From positions 311,001-375,000 of the forward strand of contig NZ_CP144918.1 of assembly GCF_036700095.1 (NCBI RefSeq): 64,000 bases of DNA. The letters run 5' to 3'. Made by a program: the position numbers and the translations under genes. Below are positions 1-12,200 of this stretch, piece by piece. How positions within the stretch are numbered: the stretch's first letter is position 1; every line of letters starts with the position of its first letter. Source of the stretch: Pelagerythrobacter marensis (GTDB lineage: Bacteria > Pseudomonadota > Alphaproteobacteria > Sphingomonadales > Sphingomonadaceae). The notes beneath the pieces are model-generated. The model worked only from the letters and a program-made list of their open reading frames with translations, was not told where the DNA came from and made no database searches.

Positions 1-1040
1 GGGTCTATGCCCGGTTCGACTATGCCGCCGGTCGGTTCGAACTGACGCTGGGCGGAGAGGCGCGTTTCGGCGACACCCGGTCGAAGCGTTTCGTCAATAT
101 CGATGGCGAGCGCGGCGATCTCACTTTCGATGCCGATCAGGATGCGCGCAGCGCCAACATCTACGGCGAAATCCGTTTCCGGCCGGTCGAACCGCTGCAA
201 CTGATCGCCGGCGGGGTCTATGCCGACGGCTATCGCAGGCAGCACTTGCGCTACAACGCGTTCATGGGCGGCGCGGTCGACGTCACCGGGCGGGCGGACT
301 ACGATGCCTTCTCGCCCAGGTTCGGGGTCCTGTTCGAACCCGCCCGCGATATCCAGGTCTTCGCCAACTACAGCCGGTCGGTCGAATTTCCCGGCTTTAT
401 CGAGCTGGCGCAACTCGCGGAGTTCGTGGACCTCGCCCCGCAACGCGCCTGGACGCTGGAGGCGGGGACACGCGGGCGGAGCGGAATCGCCGAATGGGAT
501 ATCGCCGCCTATCGCGCCGACCTGAAGGGCGAGCTGCTTCAGTTCGATATCGGCCCCGACATTCCGGCGGCGACGTTCAATGCGGGCGAGACACGCCATC
601 AGGGGATCGAAGCGGCCCTGGCGTTGCACTTCGCGCCCTGGGCGCAGCTCCGGCAGATCTACCAGTACAGCGATTTCCGCTTCGTCGGCGATCCGCAGTA
701 CGGCGACAATCGCCTGCCGGTGGTGCCCGAGCACCTCTATCGCGCCGAGCTGCGCCTGGGCACCGACGCGCTCCATCTGGCGCCGAGCGTCGAATGGGTA
801 CCGCGCGGGGCCTGGGCCGACTACTCCAATACCCTGCGCGTGGACGGTTACACTCTTGTCGGCCTGACCGCCGGCGCGACGGTGGCCGAAGGGATCGACC
901 TGTTCCTCGACGCGCGCAACCTGCTGGGCGAGACCGCGGTGGGCGATATCGGTGCGGCCATCGCCGCAACGCCGGCCTCGGCGATCTTCTACCCGGTCGA
1001 ACGCCGCGCCGTCTTCGGCGGCGTCCGCGCCCGGTTCTGA
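1..1040 (+). CDS. TonB-dependent receptor, C-terminal part (5' end outside window)
   Basis: An open frame runs from the first bases (codons in phase with base 3) to a TGA at 1038-1040, so only about the last 345 residues are present. The protein has alternating hydrophobic and aromatic strands (for example QLIAGGVYADGY and FANYSRSVEFPGF) and ends in the typical outer-membrane barrel pattern with a terminal Phe (GGVRARF). This fits the beta-barrel of a TonB-dependent outer-membrane receptor; the plug domain lies upstream of the window. Thirteen bases separate its stop from a PepSY-type membrane protein, a pairing often seen for siderophore or metal-chelate uptake. The substrate cannot be read from this fragment. 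Confidence 0.85.
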   Translation, partial: VYARFDYAAGRFELTLGGEARFGDTRSKRFVNIDGERGDLTFDADQDARSANIYGEIRFRPVEPLQLIAGGVYADGYRRQHLRYNAFMGGAVDVTGRADYDAFSPRFGVLFEPARDIQVFANYSRSVEFPGFIELAQLAEFVDLAPQRAWTLEAGTRGRSGIAEWDIAAYRADLKGELLQFDIGPDIPAATFNAGETRHQGIEAALALHFAPWAQLRQIYQYSDFRFVGDPQYGDNRLPVVPEHLYRAELRLGTDALHLAPSVEWVPRGAWADYSNTLRVDGYTLVGLTAGATVAEGIDLFLDARNLLGETAVGDIGAAIAATPASAIFYPVERRAVFGGVRARF

Positions 1041-1053
1041 CGGGGAGCGCACA

Positions 1054-2376
1054 ATGGCCGATGCGGCGCTCTATCGCAGGGTCTGGCGGTGGCATTTCTA
1101 CGCCGGATTGTTCGTCCTGCCCTTCGTCCTGATCCTCTCGGTCACGGGAGCGATCTATCTGTTCAAGCCGCAGATCGATCGGTGGGAAGAACGCGACTAC
1201 CGCGCGCTTGCGAGCGAAAGCGCCGTGTCGGCCGACACGCAGTTGCGGGCCGCGCTGGCCGCTTATCCCGGCAGCCGGTTCGATCGCTATCGCCTGCCGG
1301 AGAACCCGGGCGACGCGGCGATGCTGCGGCTCACGCTGCCATCCGGCGAGGCGGCCGAAGTCTATGTCTCGCCGGCGGGCGAGGTGCTCGGCACCCTTGC
1401 ACCCGACGACCGCATTTCCGCCACGGTCGCGCGAGTCCACGGATCGCTGCTGCTCGGCGAGTGGGGCGATCGCCTGGTCGAACTGGCGGCGAGCTGGACC
1501 ATCGTTCTGATCCTGAGCGGGCTCTACCTGTGGTGGCCGCGGCCCTTCCGCGCGGCGGGCACGCTCTGGCCCCGCCTCTCGCTGCGCGGGAGGCCGCTGC
1601 TGCGCGACATCCATCGCGTCACCGGCTTCTGGATCGCGGGGCTGGTCCTCGTCATGCTGGCCAGCGGCCTGCCCTGGGCGGGCGCATGGGGCAGCGCATT
1701 CCAGTGGGCGCGCACCGAGCTGGGGCTGGTGAAAGGGCCGCAGGAATGGACGATCGGCAGCGACGACGGCCACAAGCACACCGCCGCCCCTCCCCGCTTG
1801 ACCGAGACAGTGCAAGCGTCGTCGTCGGCCGAGAGCCTGCCCCTGTCAGTCTTCGTCGCGAAGGCCCGGGCGGAGCGGCTTGCCTTCCCGGCCCTGATCC
1901 TGCCGCCGTATGCGCCGCAACCCTTCGGGCCGCCCACCGGCAAGGTGTGGACGGCCATGTCGATGAGCCAGAACCGCCCCCTCGCCCGGACTGTCACTTA
2001 CGACCCGGTGACCGGCGCCGAAACCGGCCGCAGCGGCTTTGCGGACAAGCACCCGATCGACCGCGCGGTGGGCTACGGGATCGCCTGGCACGAAGGGCAG
2101 CTGTTCGGCCTTCCCAACCAGCTGCTCGGCCTCGCCACCGCGCTCGCCCTGATCGCGGTCAGCGTGCTCGGCGCAACGATGTGGTGGAAACGCCGCCCGC
2201 ACGGACGGATCGCCGCCCCCGAGGCCGAAGGACACCGCGCCGGCCCCGGCCTCCGGGCACTCGTGATCGCCCTGGCGATCCTCCTGCCTCTTTTCGGCCT
2301 TTCGCTGCTGACGATCCTGGCGCTCGACCGGCTCGTTTCGATCTTGCGTAGGAACAGAGCGACTGCGCGAACGTGA
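1054..2376 (+). CDS. PepSY-associated transmembrane protein (440 aa)
   Basis: The ATG at 1054 follows GGGGAGCG and lies 13 bases after the receptor stop. The 440-residue product opens with a membrane segment at about residues 16-38, a hallmark of the PepSY_TM family (WRWHFYAGLFVLPFVLILS). Further hydrophobic segments lie near residues 145-165, 190-212, 350-372 and 410-432, with a periplasmic loop after the first. Members of this family often sit beside TonB-dependent siderophore receptors and have been proposed to help release or reduce iron at the inner membrane; that role here is inferred from the neighbour. No catalytic motif stands out. Confidence 0.85.
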   Translation: MADAALYRRVWRWHFYAGLFVLPFVLILSVTGAIYLFKPQIDRWEERDYRALASESAVSADTQLRAALAAYPGSRFDRYRLPENPGDAAMLRLTLPSGEAAEVYVSPAGEVLGTLAPDDRISATVARVHGSLLLGEWGDRLVELAASWTIVLILSGLYLWWPRPFRAAGTLWPRLSLRGRPLLRDIHRVTGFWIAGLVLVMLASGLPWAGAWGSAFQWARTELGLVKGPQEWTIGSDDGHKHTAAPPRLTETVQASSSAESLPLSVFVAKARAERLAFPALILPPYAPQPFGPPTGKVWTAMSMSQNRPLARTVTYDPVTGAETGRSGFADKHPIDRAVGYGIAWHEGQLFGLPNQLLGLATALALIAVSVLGATMWWKRRPHGRIAAPEAEGHRAGPGLRALVIALAILLPLFGLSLLTILALDRLVSILRRNRATART

Positions 2377-2702
2377 CACTCGTTGCGGATGTTGTGTGTG
2401 TGACCTTGCGGCGAACATTGGGGATTCTCAACAGGTTGCACCCGACATGACGCGGTCGTGTGCGACCTTCCGATCTGGCGGATAGCAGGGTGCTGTCAGT
2501 GTCCCCGGTGGGTCTGCCCCGCGGCGTCTCGATCCGTCGCGGCGGGTCGTCGGTGCCGGCGCGGCAATCTGCGGCACGGCCAAAGAGCACACGCGGCAAG
2601 CCATCCCGGTCCCGGACACGCCGGACGGTAGGAGGTGTGAAAGACGGACGGTGTGAAAGAGCGATTCGTCAGCAGCTAGCAGGTCCGGGGCGTGTAGGAA
2701 AA
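2377..2702. other. Intergenic region with no gene recognised
   Basis: About 326 bases lie between the PepSY gene and the 3' end of the minus-strand gene at 2703. No coding potential with a ribosome binding site and no clear terminator hairpin was seen. The only structure noticed is an 11-base direct repeat, GGTGTGAAAGA, at 2634-2644 and 2650-2660. Composition by eye is a little less GC-rich than the flanks. Confidence 0.5.
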
Positions 2703-3284
2703 TCAGCGGTGCCTGTCCGCCCATTCGGCGAGGCGCTGGCGCACCACCTCCGGCAACATGCCGGGGCACTTCGTATCGAGCTGGCGCAACAGTGGCGCCA
2801 GTTCCTTGTCGCGCAGCGCCAGCGAGTAGAGCCAGATATGACGCTCATCGTATTCCTCAGTCGCTCCCTTGGCGGTCAGGCGGAGCAGTTGGAACGGGAG
2901 CAGGAAGGACCTGGCCCCCGGATCGTTGACGGTGATGGCATCAAGGCTGGCAATCTCGTCATAGGCCAGGCTGCGCCACGGCAGGCGCTCAAGCCACGGC
3001 CTGTGCCAGCTCGGCGGCCTGAAGCTCTGCGGGCGCATGTAGACCCGGTGCTCGTCCCATGCGAGCTTCAGACCAGTGCCGTTGGTGTAGAGGAACAGCC
3101 AAGGGAGGCCGCCGCATAGAAACACCGTGGCCGCCAGACCATATCTGCCGATACACAGACCGCCCACTCCCCCATAAAGGATGAGAGGAAGCATGATGAT
3201 CGATATGAACAACAGCGGTCCCGGTATTTTTTCGCGCAACCAAATCGCGTGAGGCGAAGGATAGTTGGGGTCGGCGCTCGCCAC
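2703..3284 (-). CDS. Small two-helix membrane protein, possible immunity/partner of the RHS protein (193 aa)
   Basis: The GTG start at 3284-3282 overlaps the TAG stop of the giant RHS gene by one base (TAGTG), so the two are translationally coupled. The 193-residue product has a short N-terminal tail, two hydrophobic segments at about residues 22-45 and 49-66, then a soluble domain of about 125 residues with alternating strands and a helical, charged C-terminus. The layout recalls small PH-like membrane proteins, but no family was recognised with confidence. A small gene immediately 3' of an RHS gene is the usual place for an immunity gene, and membrane-anchored immunity proteins are known. 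The immunity role rests on position only. Confidence 0.6.
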   Translation of the reverse strand: MASADPNYPSPHAIWLREKIPGPLLFISIIMLPLILYGGVGGLCIGRYGLAATVFLCGGLPWLFLYTNGTGLKLAWDEHRVYMRPQSFRPPSWHRPWLERLPWRSLAYDEIASLDAITVNDPGARSFLLPFQLLRLTAKGATEEYDERHIWLYSLALRDKELAPLLRQLDTKCPGMLPEVVRQRLAEWADRHR

Positions 3285-6200
3285 TATCTACCTACCCTCT
3301 GCTTCGTGCCGTCGATCAGCGTCCCAACCGCTTGCCGACCAGACCCTACCACGGCATTGGCCGCGCCCGCGTTCACAGGATAGCGCAACCGCATCTGCAC
3401 GATATTGCCACTATCCAGCCTAGTGTTCAGGCCCTGATAGATGCTGAGGCTGCTGTTCCTGCCGGACGTGAAGCCGTTGAGACGCACGTCCAATGGCGTC
3501 ACAGCGCCTAGGCCGCCTCCCAGCCCAGTCGCTAAGGCAAGCTGGCCACCATCTAGTTGGTAAAGAAGCCCACCGTTGGTCACCAACTGACCGGCAAAGT
3601 CGCCAGTAAAGCCCGAAGCCGCCCCCAAGGTCACCGTCTGCGCGCGGGCGCTGACCGCTCGTCCCAGCACGGTATTCGGCAGGAGCCGCAAGCCCGAGCC
3701 ACCGACGCCGCCGGCAAGGATCGCGGTCGTGTATCCGCCCGCCGTATGCTCGAGCCCGAAGACCTCGCTCTTCGAGAACTCGAACCCCGCGCCGAACAAG
3801 CCACCTGTTGCAAAGCCGGCGCTGCCCGATGCGATCGTGCTGGCCGTGCCGCCGACATAGAAGCTCCCGGCATAGCCGGCAGCAGCCGGTGCCGCGACCA
3901 TGCCGCCAGCGATCAAAGCCGGCGCCCCCAGCCCGGCGAACAGCAGCTTGTTCACCTCGCCGCCCGCATAGGCATCCAGCTCATCGACATACACCTGGTT
4001 CACTTGCAGATTGTGGTAGCGCTGGTCGATATCGGCGCGCAAGGCTGCTTGCTCGGGTGCGGCAAGAGTGGGAAGAACGTTTTCAAGCACGTCCGCCTTC
4101 CAGGCATTGAAAGCACCCCACCGCTGGCGCATCTCGAACCCGAAGATCGCATAGCCGCCATCCGAGAACGCCTCGCGCCCGGCATCCGTCCGGTAAGGGT
4201 CATAATCGACATCAGCCGCCCCGTTCCCGAACGGCCCGCCCCTGCGCGCATGTTCGGCGAGGATGATGTCGAGCCTGGCCGCCTCGCGCGCTTCGAGCAG
4301 GGTCGTGCCCACCGCCAGCCCATCGCCAAGCGGCAGGACCGGCGCAAGCAGGGCGTCAAGCCCCGTATCGCCGATATAGCCCGCACTCGACAGGTTGACG
4401 ATCGCCCCGCTCAGTTGCTCGCCGGTGGTCATGCGCACCCCGAGCGTGGCGGTGGTTTGGTCGGCGGGGGCCGTCAGGGCCTGGCGCGCCGCCCCGCCGA
4501 TCGCCCGCCCCAGTGCCTGTCCGATCACATCGGGCAGGCCGGCGCGGATGTTGGCGCCGAAGCTCGAGCCCTCGATCGCGCTGCGCGTGGCGGCCGAGGC
4601 GAACAGCGAAGCGGCGCCGGTTGCGGTATGGCGGGTGATGTTGGCGAGCGAGCGGTCGGAGCCCTCGCCGCTCAGCGGCTTGAGGTTGCCTCCCAGCGCC
4701 TCGCCCAAACCGGCCGCGACACCCGCCGCGGCAACACCCGCCCAGTTGAACTTGCCTTGCAAGCCCGTGGCGGTGGCGATGCCCTGCGTCAGCGCGTTCG
4801 CCGCCGCACTGCCGACCGCCGCGTTGACGCTCGCCTCCAGGCTGCCGCGCGCGGCATTGCCGAACACGTCGAACTTGCCACCCACACCCCGCGCAACCCC
4901 GCCCGACAGCGCCGTCAGCGCCAGGCCCTTGAAGCTGAACTTGTCCTGGATACCGGTCGCCAGCCCCACACCCTGGCTCACCACGCTGCTCAGCCCCGCA
5001 TTGGCCATCGCCGCCGCGATCCCCGTGCCACCGATCGGCGCGATCACGCTCACCGCAACCGCCACCACCGCGAGCAGCACCGCACCGAACACGCCGCAGT
5101 CGTCGCCCTTCTGCTTCTTCGGCTGCGGCGTGGCGGGCGAGGTGTCGCCCAGCGCGGCGGACGGATCGTAGGGCCGGACCGTGCCCGCGTTGTGGCTATT
5201 GACCTGCACGCCGGCCGGAATGCGCAGGCTCTGCCCGGCACCCAGGATCGCGCCCGCGCCAAGGCTGTTCGCTTCGGCCAGCTTGTACCACAGCGAGGCA
5301 TCGCCCCAGATCGCCGCGGCGACCTGCTGCAGGCTCTCGCCCCCGCGTGCGGTGTAGCTCGACCCATTGACCTGCGAGGTCGCCGCCAGCGTGCGGTGGT
5401 TCAGATCGAAGTCGGCATGGAGCTGGCCGCTTGTCGCTCCGCCGCGAAACGAGCCCGTCCCCGTATCGTCGCGCCGCGCGATCGTGGTCGCAAAGTCGAC
5501 GTTGTCGCTCCCGTCGGTCCCGATTTCCCCCATCGCCCGGCCGCCGAAGGCATAGTACCGCGCCGAGGGATCGTAGGTCGTCCCACTGCGATAGAGATCG
5601 CGCGTCAGAATGCGCCCGTCGATGTCCGTCCGGTAATGCTGCGTCTGCACCGGAGCAGACCCCGACAGCGTGCTCGACGAGGCACGCTCGATCGCACCGT
5701 CCGCCCCGTAGATGTTGGTCGTCTGCGTCGTCCCGTCGCGGTTGATCAGCTTGTGCGTCGCCTGCCGTGCACCGCCCCCGCCGCTCGCATCGCGCCAGTT
5801 ATATGTGTAGGTCGAATACTCATCGGCCCAATTCGTATCGGGTGTGCCGGGCGAACCCGTCCCGCTCGAGTTGCCGGGATACTGGGGAGGGTACGGGCCG
5901 TTCAACCAGTTCTTCGTTTCCGAAGCATACAGCAGATCGCCGCTCGAACTGCCAGTATCCCAACTGTTGGCAATGTACCACGAATGCGACCCCGTGCCCG
6001 TATCGCTGTAGTAGTTGACCGTGTGCGTATAGTTCCAGTTGCCGTTGTCGAGCTTGCGCCGCCCCTTCTCCGACAGAACCTGATCGCGCTTGTCGTAAAC
6101 GAAGCTGTGACGCTCATAGACGAGGCTACCGCTTGCATTGCGTTCGATATGGCCCGTTAGCCGCCCGAGCGCATCGTAGCTCGCGCTCATCCGCGTCACC

Positions 6201-9200
6201 GAACCGACGCGTACCGAGGTGATCCGGTCGTTTGCATCGTAGGTGTAGCTTTCCTGCGCGGCGTATCCCGCCTTCGACGTCACCCGACGTCCGGCTGCAT
6301 CGTAAGCCAGCACGATCCCGCTGCTTCCCGCGACGATCGTGCTACCCGAACGGATGCCCTTCGACACCACCACCCGGTCGAGCGCGTCGTATCGGTAGTG
6401 GTAGCTGGTCGTTACTGCGCTCCCCAGCGTCTTGTTCAGGTTCATCGGACGATAGGTCGTGGTGATGGAGCGAACGTTGCTGTTGGCATCGAAAGCCCAT
6501 CTCTTGTCGACCAGCGTGCTCCCGTTCGCATCGCGGTCGAGGTATCGGGTCATTCGCCCGAGAGCGTCGTACTGCGCCGTCCCGTGCTGCAATACCGCGC
6601 GGTTCACAGAGTAGCTGTCAGGAACCCAGACCCATTCGCCCTGCTCCGGATCGTCCGGAATGATTATCGGTGTGTCACCGCCGGGGAAGCCAGACCCACC
6701 GTCTTCGGGCGGGATGTATTGCATATGGCCGGGAATGAACGTGCCCTGCGCGCTTTCGAGCCGCTCGAAAGTCAAGCGACCGAGTTTGTCGTATCCATAA
6801 GTGGCGATCTTGTTCTTCCAATCGGTGTTGGCCACCTCGCTCTCGCCCGACAGGACACTCCGCACCAATCCGGAGTTGTAGTAATCGTATTCCTTATTGA
6901 GGATGAGACCGTTCGACGCGACAACCGTCCGTTCGCGCGTCAATCGCCCGGCGATGTCGTAGGTGTAGGCGTATTCCTCGCCGCTGGCATCCGTGCGGGA
7001 TACGGTCCGGCCGAACACGTCGGTCCTCGTCACGCTTGCCTTGATATTATCGCTGCTGCTGGCACGATCGGCGTCGGTGCTGACCGTCTTCACCCAACCA
7101 CCGAAGTTGCCAATCGCATTGGTGGCGGAGCCGGCCTGCCAGGCGTAGGTCGTGCGCACTTCATCGCCGCCATATGAACGCTTTGTGATCACCCGGCCTT
7201 GAACGTCATAGTCGGTCGTTTCCCGATTGGCGGCGCCGTAGACGTTGTTCCAGCGACTGACCTGCTGCCCCAGGCTGTCGTAAGCGTAATAGTCGACGAG
7301 GCCGCCGGCGTGGTTCACCCGGGTGACGCGGCCCAGCCTGTCGAAGCTTTGCGTGGTCACGCGGCCGATCTCGTCGGTGATCTTGCGCGCATCGCCGTGA
7401 ATGTCGTAGGCGGTGCGCCGGATGCCCCCGTCGGCGTGGGTTTCGGCGGTGACAAGCGCGTCGCTGCCGTCGTAGCCGGTTCCTGCGAGCAGCGTCAGAC
7501 GCGTGAGGTTGCCAGTGTTCGCGGTCTTCGAGGTCCCATTGGCGCTGGTGCCGCCGCTGGCATAACTGCCGTTCGCGTCGCGCATTGCAACGAGACGGCC
7601 CGCTGCATCGTAGTAGTAATCCTGTGACGGCTTGATCCACTGGCTCGTGCCGTTTTCGTTGGTGATCTGAACCGTCGGGCCTTCAGAGCGGATCATGCGC
7701 CCGGCCCTGTTGTAGCTGTAAGTGGTGACGGCGCCGGCGGCATCCGTCTCGCTCGCCACCTCGCCGAACGCATTGTAGGTTCGGCCCGTGGTCAGGGTCG
7801 CGGTAGTGCTGCTGCTGAGCTGGCGCCCCTCCTCGACCACGCTCTTCGCAAGGCCGCGCTTGTCGTAAACCGTATAGGTTGCATTGACTCCGCTGCCCGA
7901 TATCAGCGCGCGCGCCTGGTCGAAGGTCTTGCCGGCAAGGTTGGTGCCGGCGCTGGTAATCGCGATCGTCTGGTTGCCGTTCCTGTCATAGCCGAAATAC
8001 TTCCACACCCCGTCGCCCGCGTTGGTTGCCCACAGGCGCCCGGCAGCGTCGTACTTGTTCTGGGTCTGCCAAAGCCGGCTGCCTTCGGCAATCGCGCCGC
8101 CGTTGATACCGCTGCGGCTCACTTCGCCGAATGCATTGTAATCGGTCGTTGCGACCTCGCCCTTGGTCCAGCCCGAGCCATTCCACGCCGCCACCGTCCG
8201 TTCGGTCGTGCGGCCCAGTTCGTCCACTTTGGTCAGCACGGCATTGAGCGTGCCGGTGCCGCCCGCCGAACCGGCGCGATAGTACTGATCGCGGATCAGG
8301 ATCCCGCGCTTGTCGTAGGCATAGCTGTGCGTCACCCCCTCGGCATCGGTCATGGAGGTAAGTAGCCCGCCCGCACCATAACTGTAGGTCGTCACGCGCG
8401 CCGTGGCATCGCCCGCGCCGGCCGCGGCGGTGCGCACGAGATCGCCGAGCCCGTTGTAGCGATAGTGGACTGTCGGGGTGACACCTCCCCCTTGGTGACT
8501 GGTGAACGCCGCGCGCCTTTCCTGAAGCAGGCGGCCGCCCACATCGTAAGTATAGTTGGTCTGGTCGCCGGTCGCCTCGGTCTTGCGGATGACTTGCCCA
8601 AGGCCGTTGTAGAGCCACGACACCGTGGCGGTGACCGTCGAAGTGCCGCCCGAGCCATTGTGCACGGTGACGCCGCTGCGCGCTTCGGAAAGCCGGTTGC
8701 CGGTCCGGTCGTAGGTGAAAGTCGTTATCCGGTCGGCGCCGTTCGTCGAGACGCTCGGCGGTGCGGCGGTCGACGGCGTGCCGGTGTAACGGTTGGCATA
8801 GCGGCGCTCGGTCAACACGTTGCCTTCGCCGTCGTAAGTCCAGACCGTCTTGTATCCCTCGGCATCGAGCGCAGCCGTCTTGCGCCCGAGCTTGTCGTAA
8901 TAGCTGTAGGACGCATTCCCGTTGGGATCGGTCGCCTTCACGACATTGCCGCGCGCATCGTATTGATAGGTCGTCGTGATCGCACCGGTCGCTGCGACCC
9001 AGCCCGATCCGTTCCAGTATCCCGTCTTCACGCCCGCCACGCTGCTGGTCAGCAGGCGGCCCAGATTGTCGTAGGTGAAACTCGTCGCGCGCGATGCGCC
9101 CGAAGGCGCCGCGGGCGCCTCTTCCTGCGAGCCGCCGTCGGCCGGAACCGCTACTGCGGTTTCATAGACGCGCGTCGCAGTGACATTGCCGTTCTTGTCA

Positions 9201-12200
9201 TAGCTGTGCACGGTATAGGTGCCGGCCGCGTCGATCTCGACCACCCTGCGATCGAGATCGTCGTAATAATAGACCGTCCGATTGCCCGCGGCATCGGTTA
9301 CGCTCGTCACATTGCCACGGCCGTCGTAACGGCGGGTCTCCCTGGGAACGAAGTTCGCAGTGGTCGTCTTGTGATCGGCCTGGCTGAGCACCGCGCGCGC
9401 CTCGCCGCGCGTCTCAATGAGCCGGTCGGCCTTGTCGTAAACATAAGTCGTGGTGCGCGCCTCGGCGAGACCGGCGGCTTCGATCATCTGCGTGCGATTG
9501 CCGCGCGCGTCGTAGCTGTAGCTGTTGGTGACTCGCGACGTCTGCACGCTGCCGTCGGCATTGTAGGAACTGGTCGGCAGAATCTCGCTGACAAGCAGGC
9601 CGCGCTTGTCATAGACGTAGTTCGTGACGCCGCCGAGCTTGTTCGTCGCGCTCGTGCGGTTTCCGAAAGCGTCGTAGACATAGGTTTCGGAGAAACCTTC
9701 GGCATCGGTCGTCTTGGTGACGAGGCCACGCTTGTCGTATTCGAAGCGGGTCAACGCGTCCTTCGCATGCGCCGCTACCAGAGGCAGCGCAGTGGTGCTC
9801 GGCGTGCTAGCGGTCTTGTTGTAGTAGCGCCTGACGCTCGCCACCTCGCCGAAAACGGTATAGCTCGTCACGGTTATATGGTTTTCGGCATCGCGCGTTC
9901 TTACTTCCCGGCCAAGCGCGTCATAATAGTGGTAGGTTGCGCCGCCGCCCGGGTCGGTCGTTTTCACCACTTCGCCGAATGCATTGTATTCGTAGTGCGT
10001 GACCCCGCCCGCCGGGTCGGTCGTCGTCAGCCGCTGGCCGCGTTCGTCGTATGTATAGTGGGTGACCTTGCCATTGGCGTCGGTCATGCTCGTGCGGTTG
10101 CCTAGCCCGTCGTACGCATAGGCCACGTTCGCACGCTCGGCCTCGCCATAGGCGCGGTACTCCCTGATAATCCGACCAGCACCATCATTGACGAAAACGG
10201 TCACGCTCTGATCGGCGGTGCCATAAGCGCGATAGACCGCGTATCGCGCTCCATTCGCTCGCCAACCGTAAATAGTGCGATTGCCCTCGCCATCATAGAC
10301 ACTGTGGCGCCGCCCAGCTCTATCGTAAGAATATCTGACATCCGTCCAGCTGCCGGCACTGCCGGTCAGGGCATCGATCTGCGCAATCGTCGTCGTTCCG
10401 GTGGCTGCCACCGCGTTGGCCCAGCTCACCTCGCGCGTGAGCCGTCCTTCGGCATCGTAGTCGAAGCGTTTCACATAGCCTTCGGCGTCGACCGTGAAGC
10501 GCAGCTCGCCCCCTGCGGTATACCAGTTGCGCGTGACGCGATTGCCGCCATTGCCTGCCTGGGAAGACGCCCAGCTGTTCATCGTCAAGAGGCTCGGCAG
10601 GCTCGGCGTGCTGCGCAGCGCGGCATAGCGCAACGTCTCGGTCACATTGCCGGTGAGGTCATAGCTGAATCCGGTCACCACATTGCCGGCATCGATCGTA
10701 TAGGCGACCTGACCTGCGCCATTGTAGACATTGTAGCTTTCGCGATCGTTGGTCTCGCTCGCGATTGCATTCACCAGCGCTTTCACATTGTCATAAGTAA
10801 AGTCGCTGGTGCTGATCGGTGCGGCATGAACGATCGTCGTCGTCGGTTTGCGCGCATAGTTGTAGGCATGGCTCGTGACGTAGCCGCCGTTGTCGACGGT
10901 GTAGCGCAGCAGCCCCTGGCCATCGTAGACATAGCGTGTGCGCCGATTTGCGCTCGATGACGGCGCGGCGCTTGCCCTCAGCTGACTGAATGTTCCCGAC
11001 GCCCAATAGCTCGCCGAAGTCTTCGTCGCGTAAGCGACCTCCTCGACCTTTTGCCCGGCGCGGTCGTAGACGATCTCCGTCAGATAGCCTTCGCCATCGA
11101 GCTTGCCGATCAACTGGCCGTCGCGATCGTAGAAGCTGCGGCTCACCGCATCCTTCGCGGCGTTGGCCGCCGGCAACACCAGTGCCGTCGGCGGCTCCGC
11201 CTTGAAAGCCGCAAGCTGGGCGGCGCTGAGCTTGCCCGCATAGCTGACCGTCTTGATCAGGCGGTCGGAGGCGTCGTAGCTGAAAACCGCCACCCCGCCT
11301 CCGCCGTCGATACTTTCGATCAAACGGCCCGCATCGTCGTAGACCGACCAGCTCCAGATATCGTAACTGTGCGCAGCGGGCCGGATATCGGCCATCTCGA
11401 GCGTGTTGTCCGGATCGCCGAGCGCTGCAATCTGCGCCGCCGTCAGCGCATAGGTGTAGTTGGCCGTGGCAATGACCCTGCCTGCGGAGTCGTAACGGTA
11501 TTCGGCGACGTGGCCATAGTGATTGATATCGGCGATCTTGCGCCCGACCTTGTCGTAGAGATAATAGCTCTTGTGCCCCGTCGCGTCGGTCGCGACGCGC
11601 AGCCGGCCGTTCCGGTCGTAAAGAAAGTTGGATTCACTGGCCCGCGATTTGGATATGCTGGGCGCCGATGCAATGATTGCGTTGCCCAGTATAGAGCCGT
11701 TGGGCAAATCGGGGTAAAGGCGGACGGAAGCCGTTTGGGTTTGATCGAAACGTCTTTGGATTTCGACTACTGTCGGCTCGGTCGTCGACAGGCCGGAAAC
11801 ATAGAAGAATCCTTCCGAATTCCAGGCCTTCACCACCGTTCCCGGGCCCGACACGATCCGGGCGACGCCCAGATCGGCGTTATCGTATCCCCAACCTGTC
11901 ACGCTGCCAAGAATGCCAAATGCCGCAGAACTGGAACTCGCAGTTGCCTGGAGGGTTATGGTGGCCGTTATGACATCCTTGTCGGAAGCGACTGTCGAGC
12001 TGGGCGCGACGATCTGTTGCGATTTTCCACTCGCATCGCCGGCTACCGTATAGCGCACGGCTGGCTCGCCGTTGATCGTTCCGGCGGAGGACGAAGTTAT
12101 CCCCCCCAGCGACCAGTTGCCGAGATTCTGTGCGGCGACGAGATTGCTGGTTGCGGTATCGCTAAAGTTCTCCGTCTCGATTTCGCTGATCAGATCCCCC

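Noticed and set aside
577-1815. Minus-strand frame opposite the TonB receptor/PepSY junction
   Set aside because: It is antisense to two well-supported genes, low complexity and without a start signal.
2460-3119. Plus-strand 219-codon frame in the 2.4-3.1 kb region
   Set aside because: It overlaps the better-supported minus-strand membrane-protein gene and has an Arg/Pro-rich composition typical of a shadow frame.
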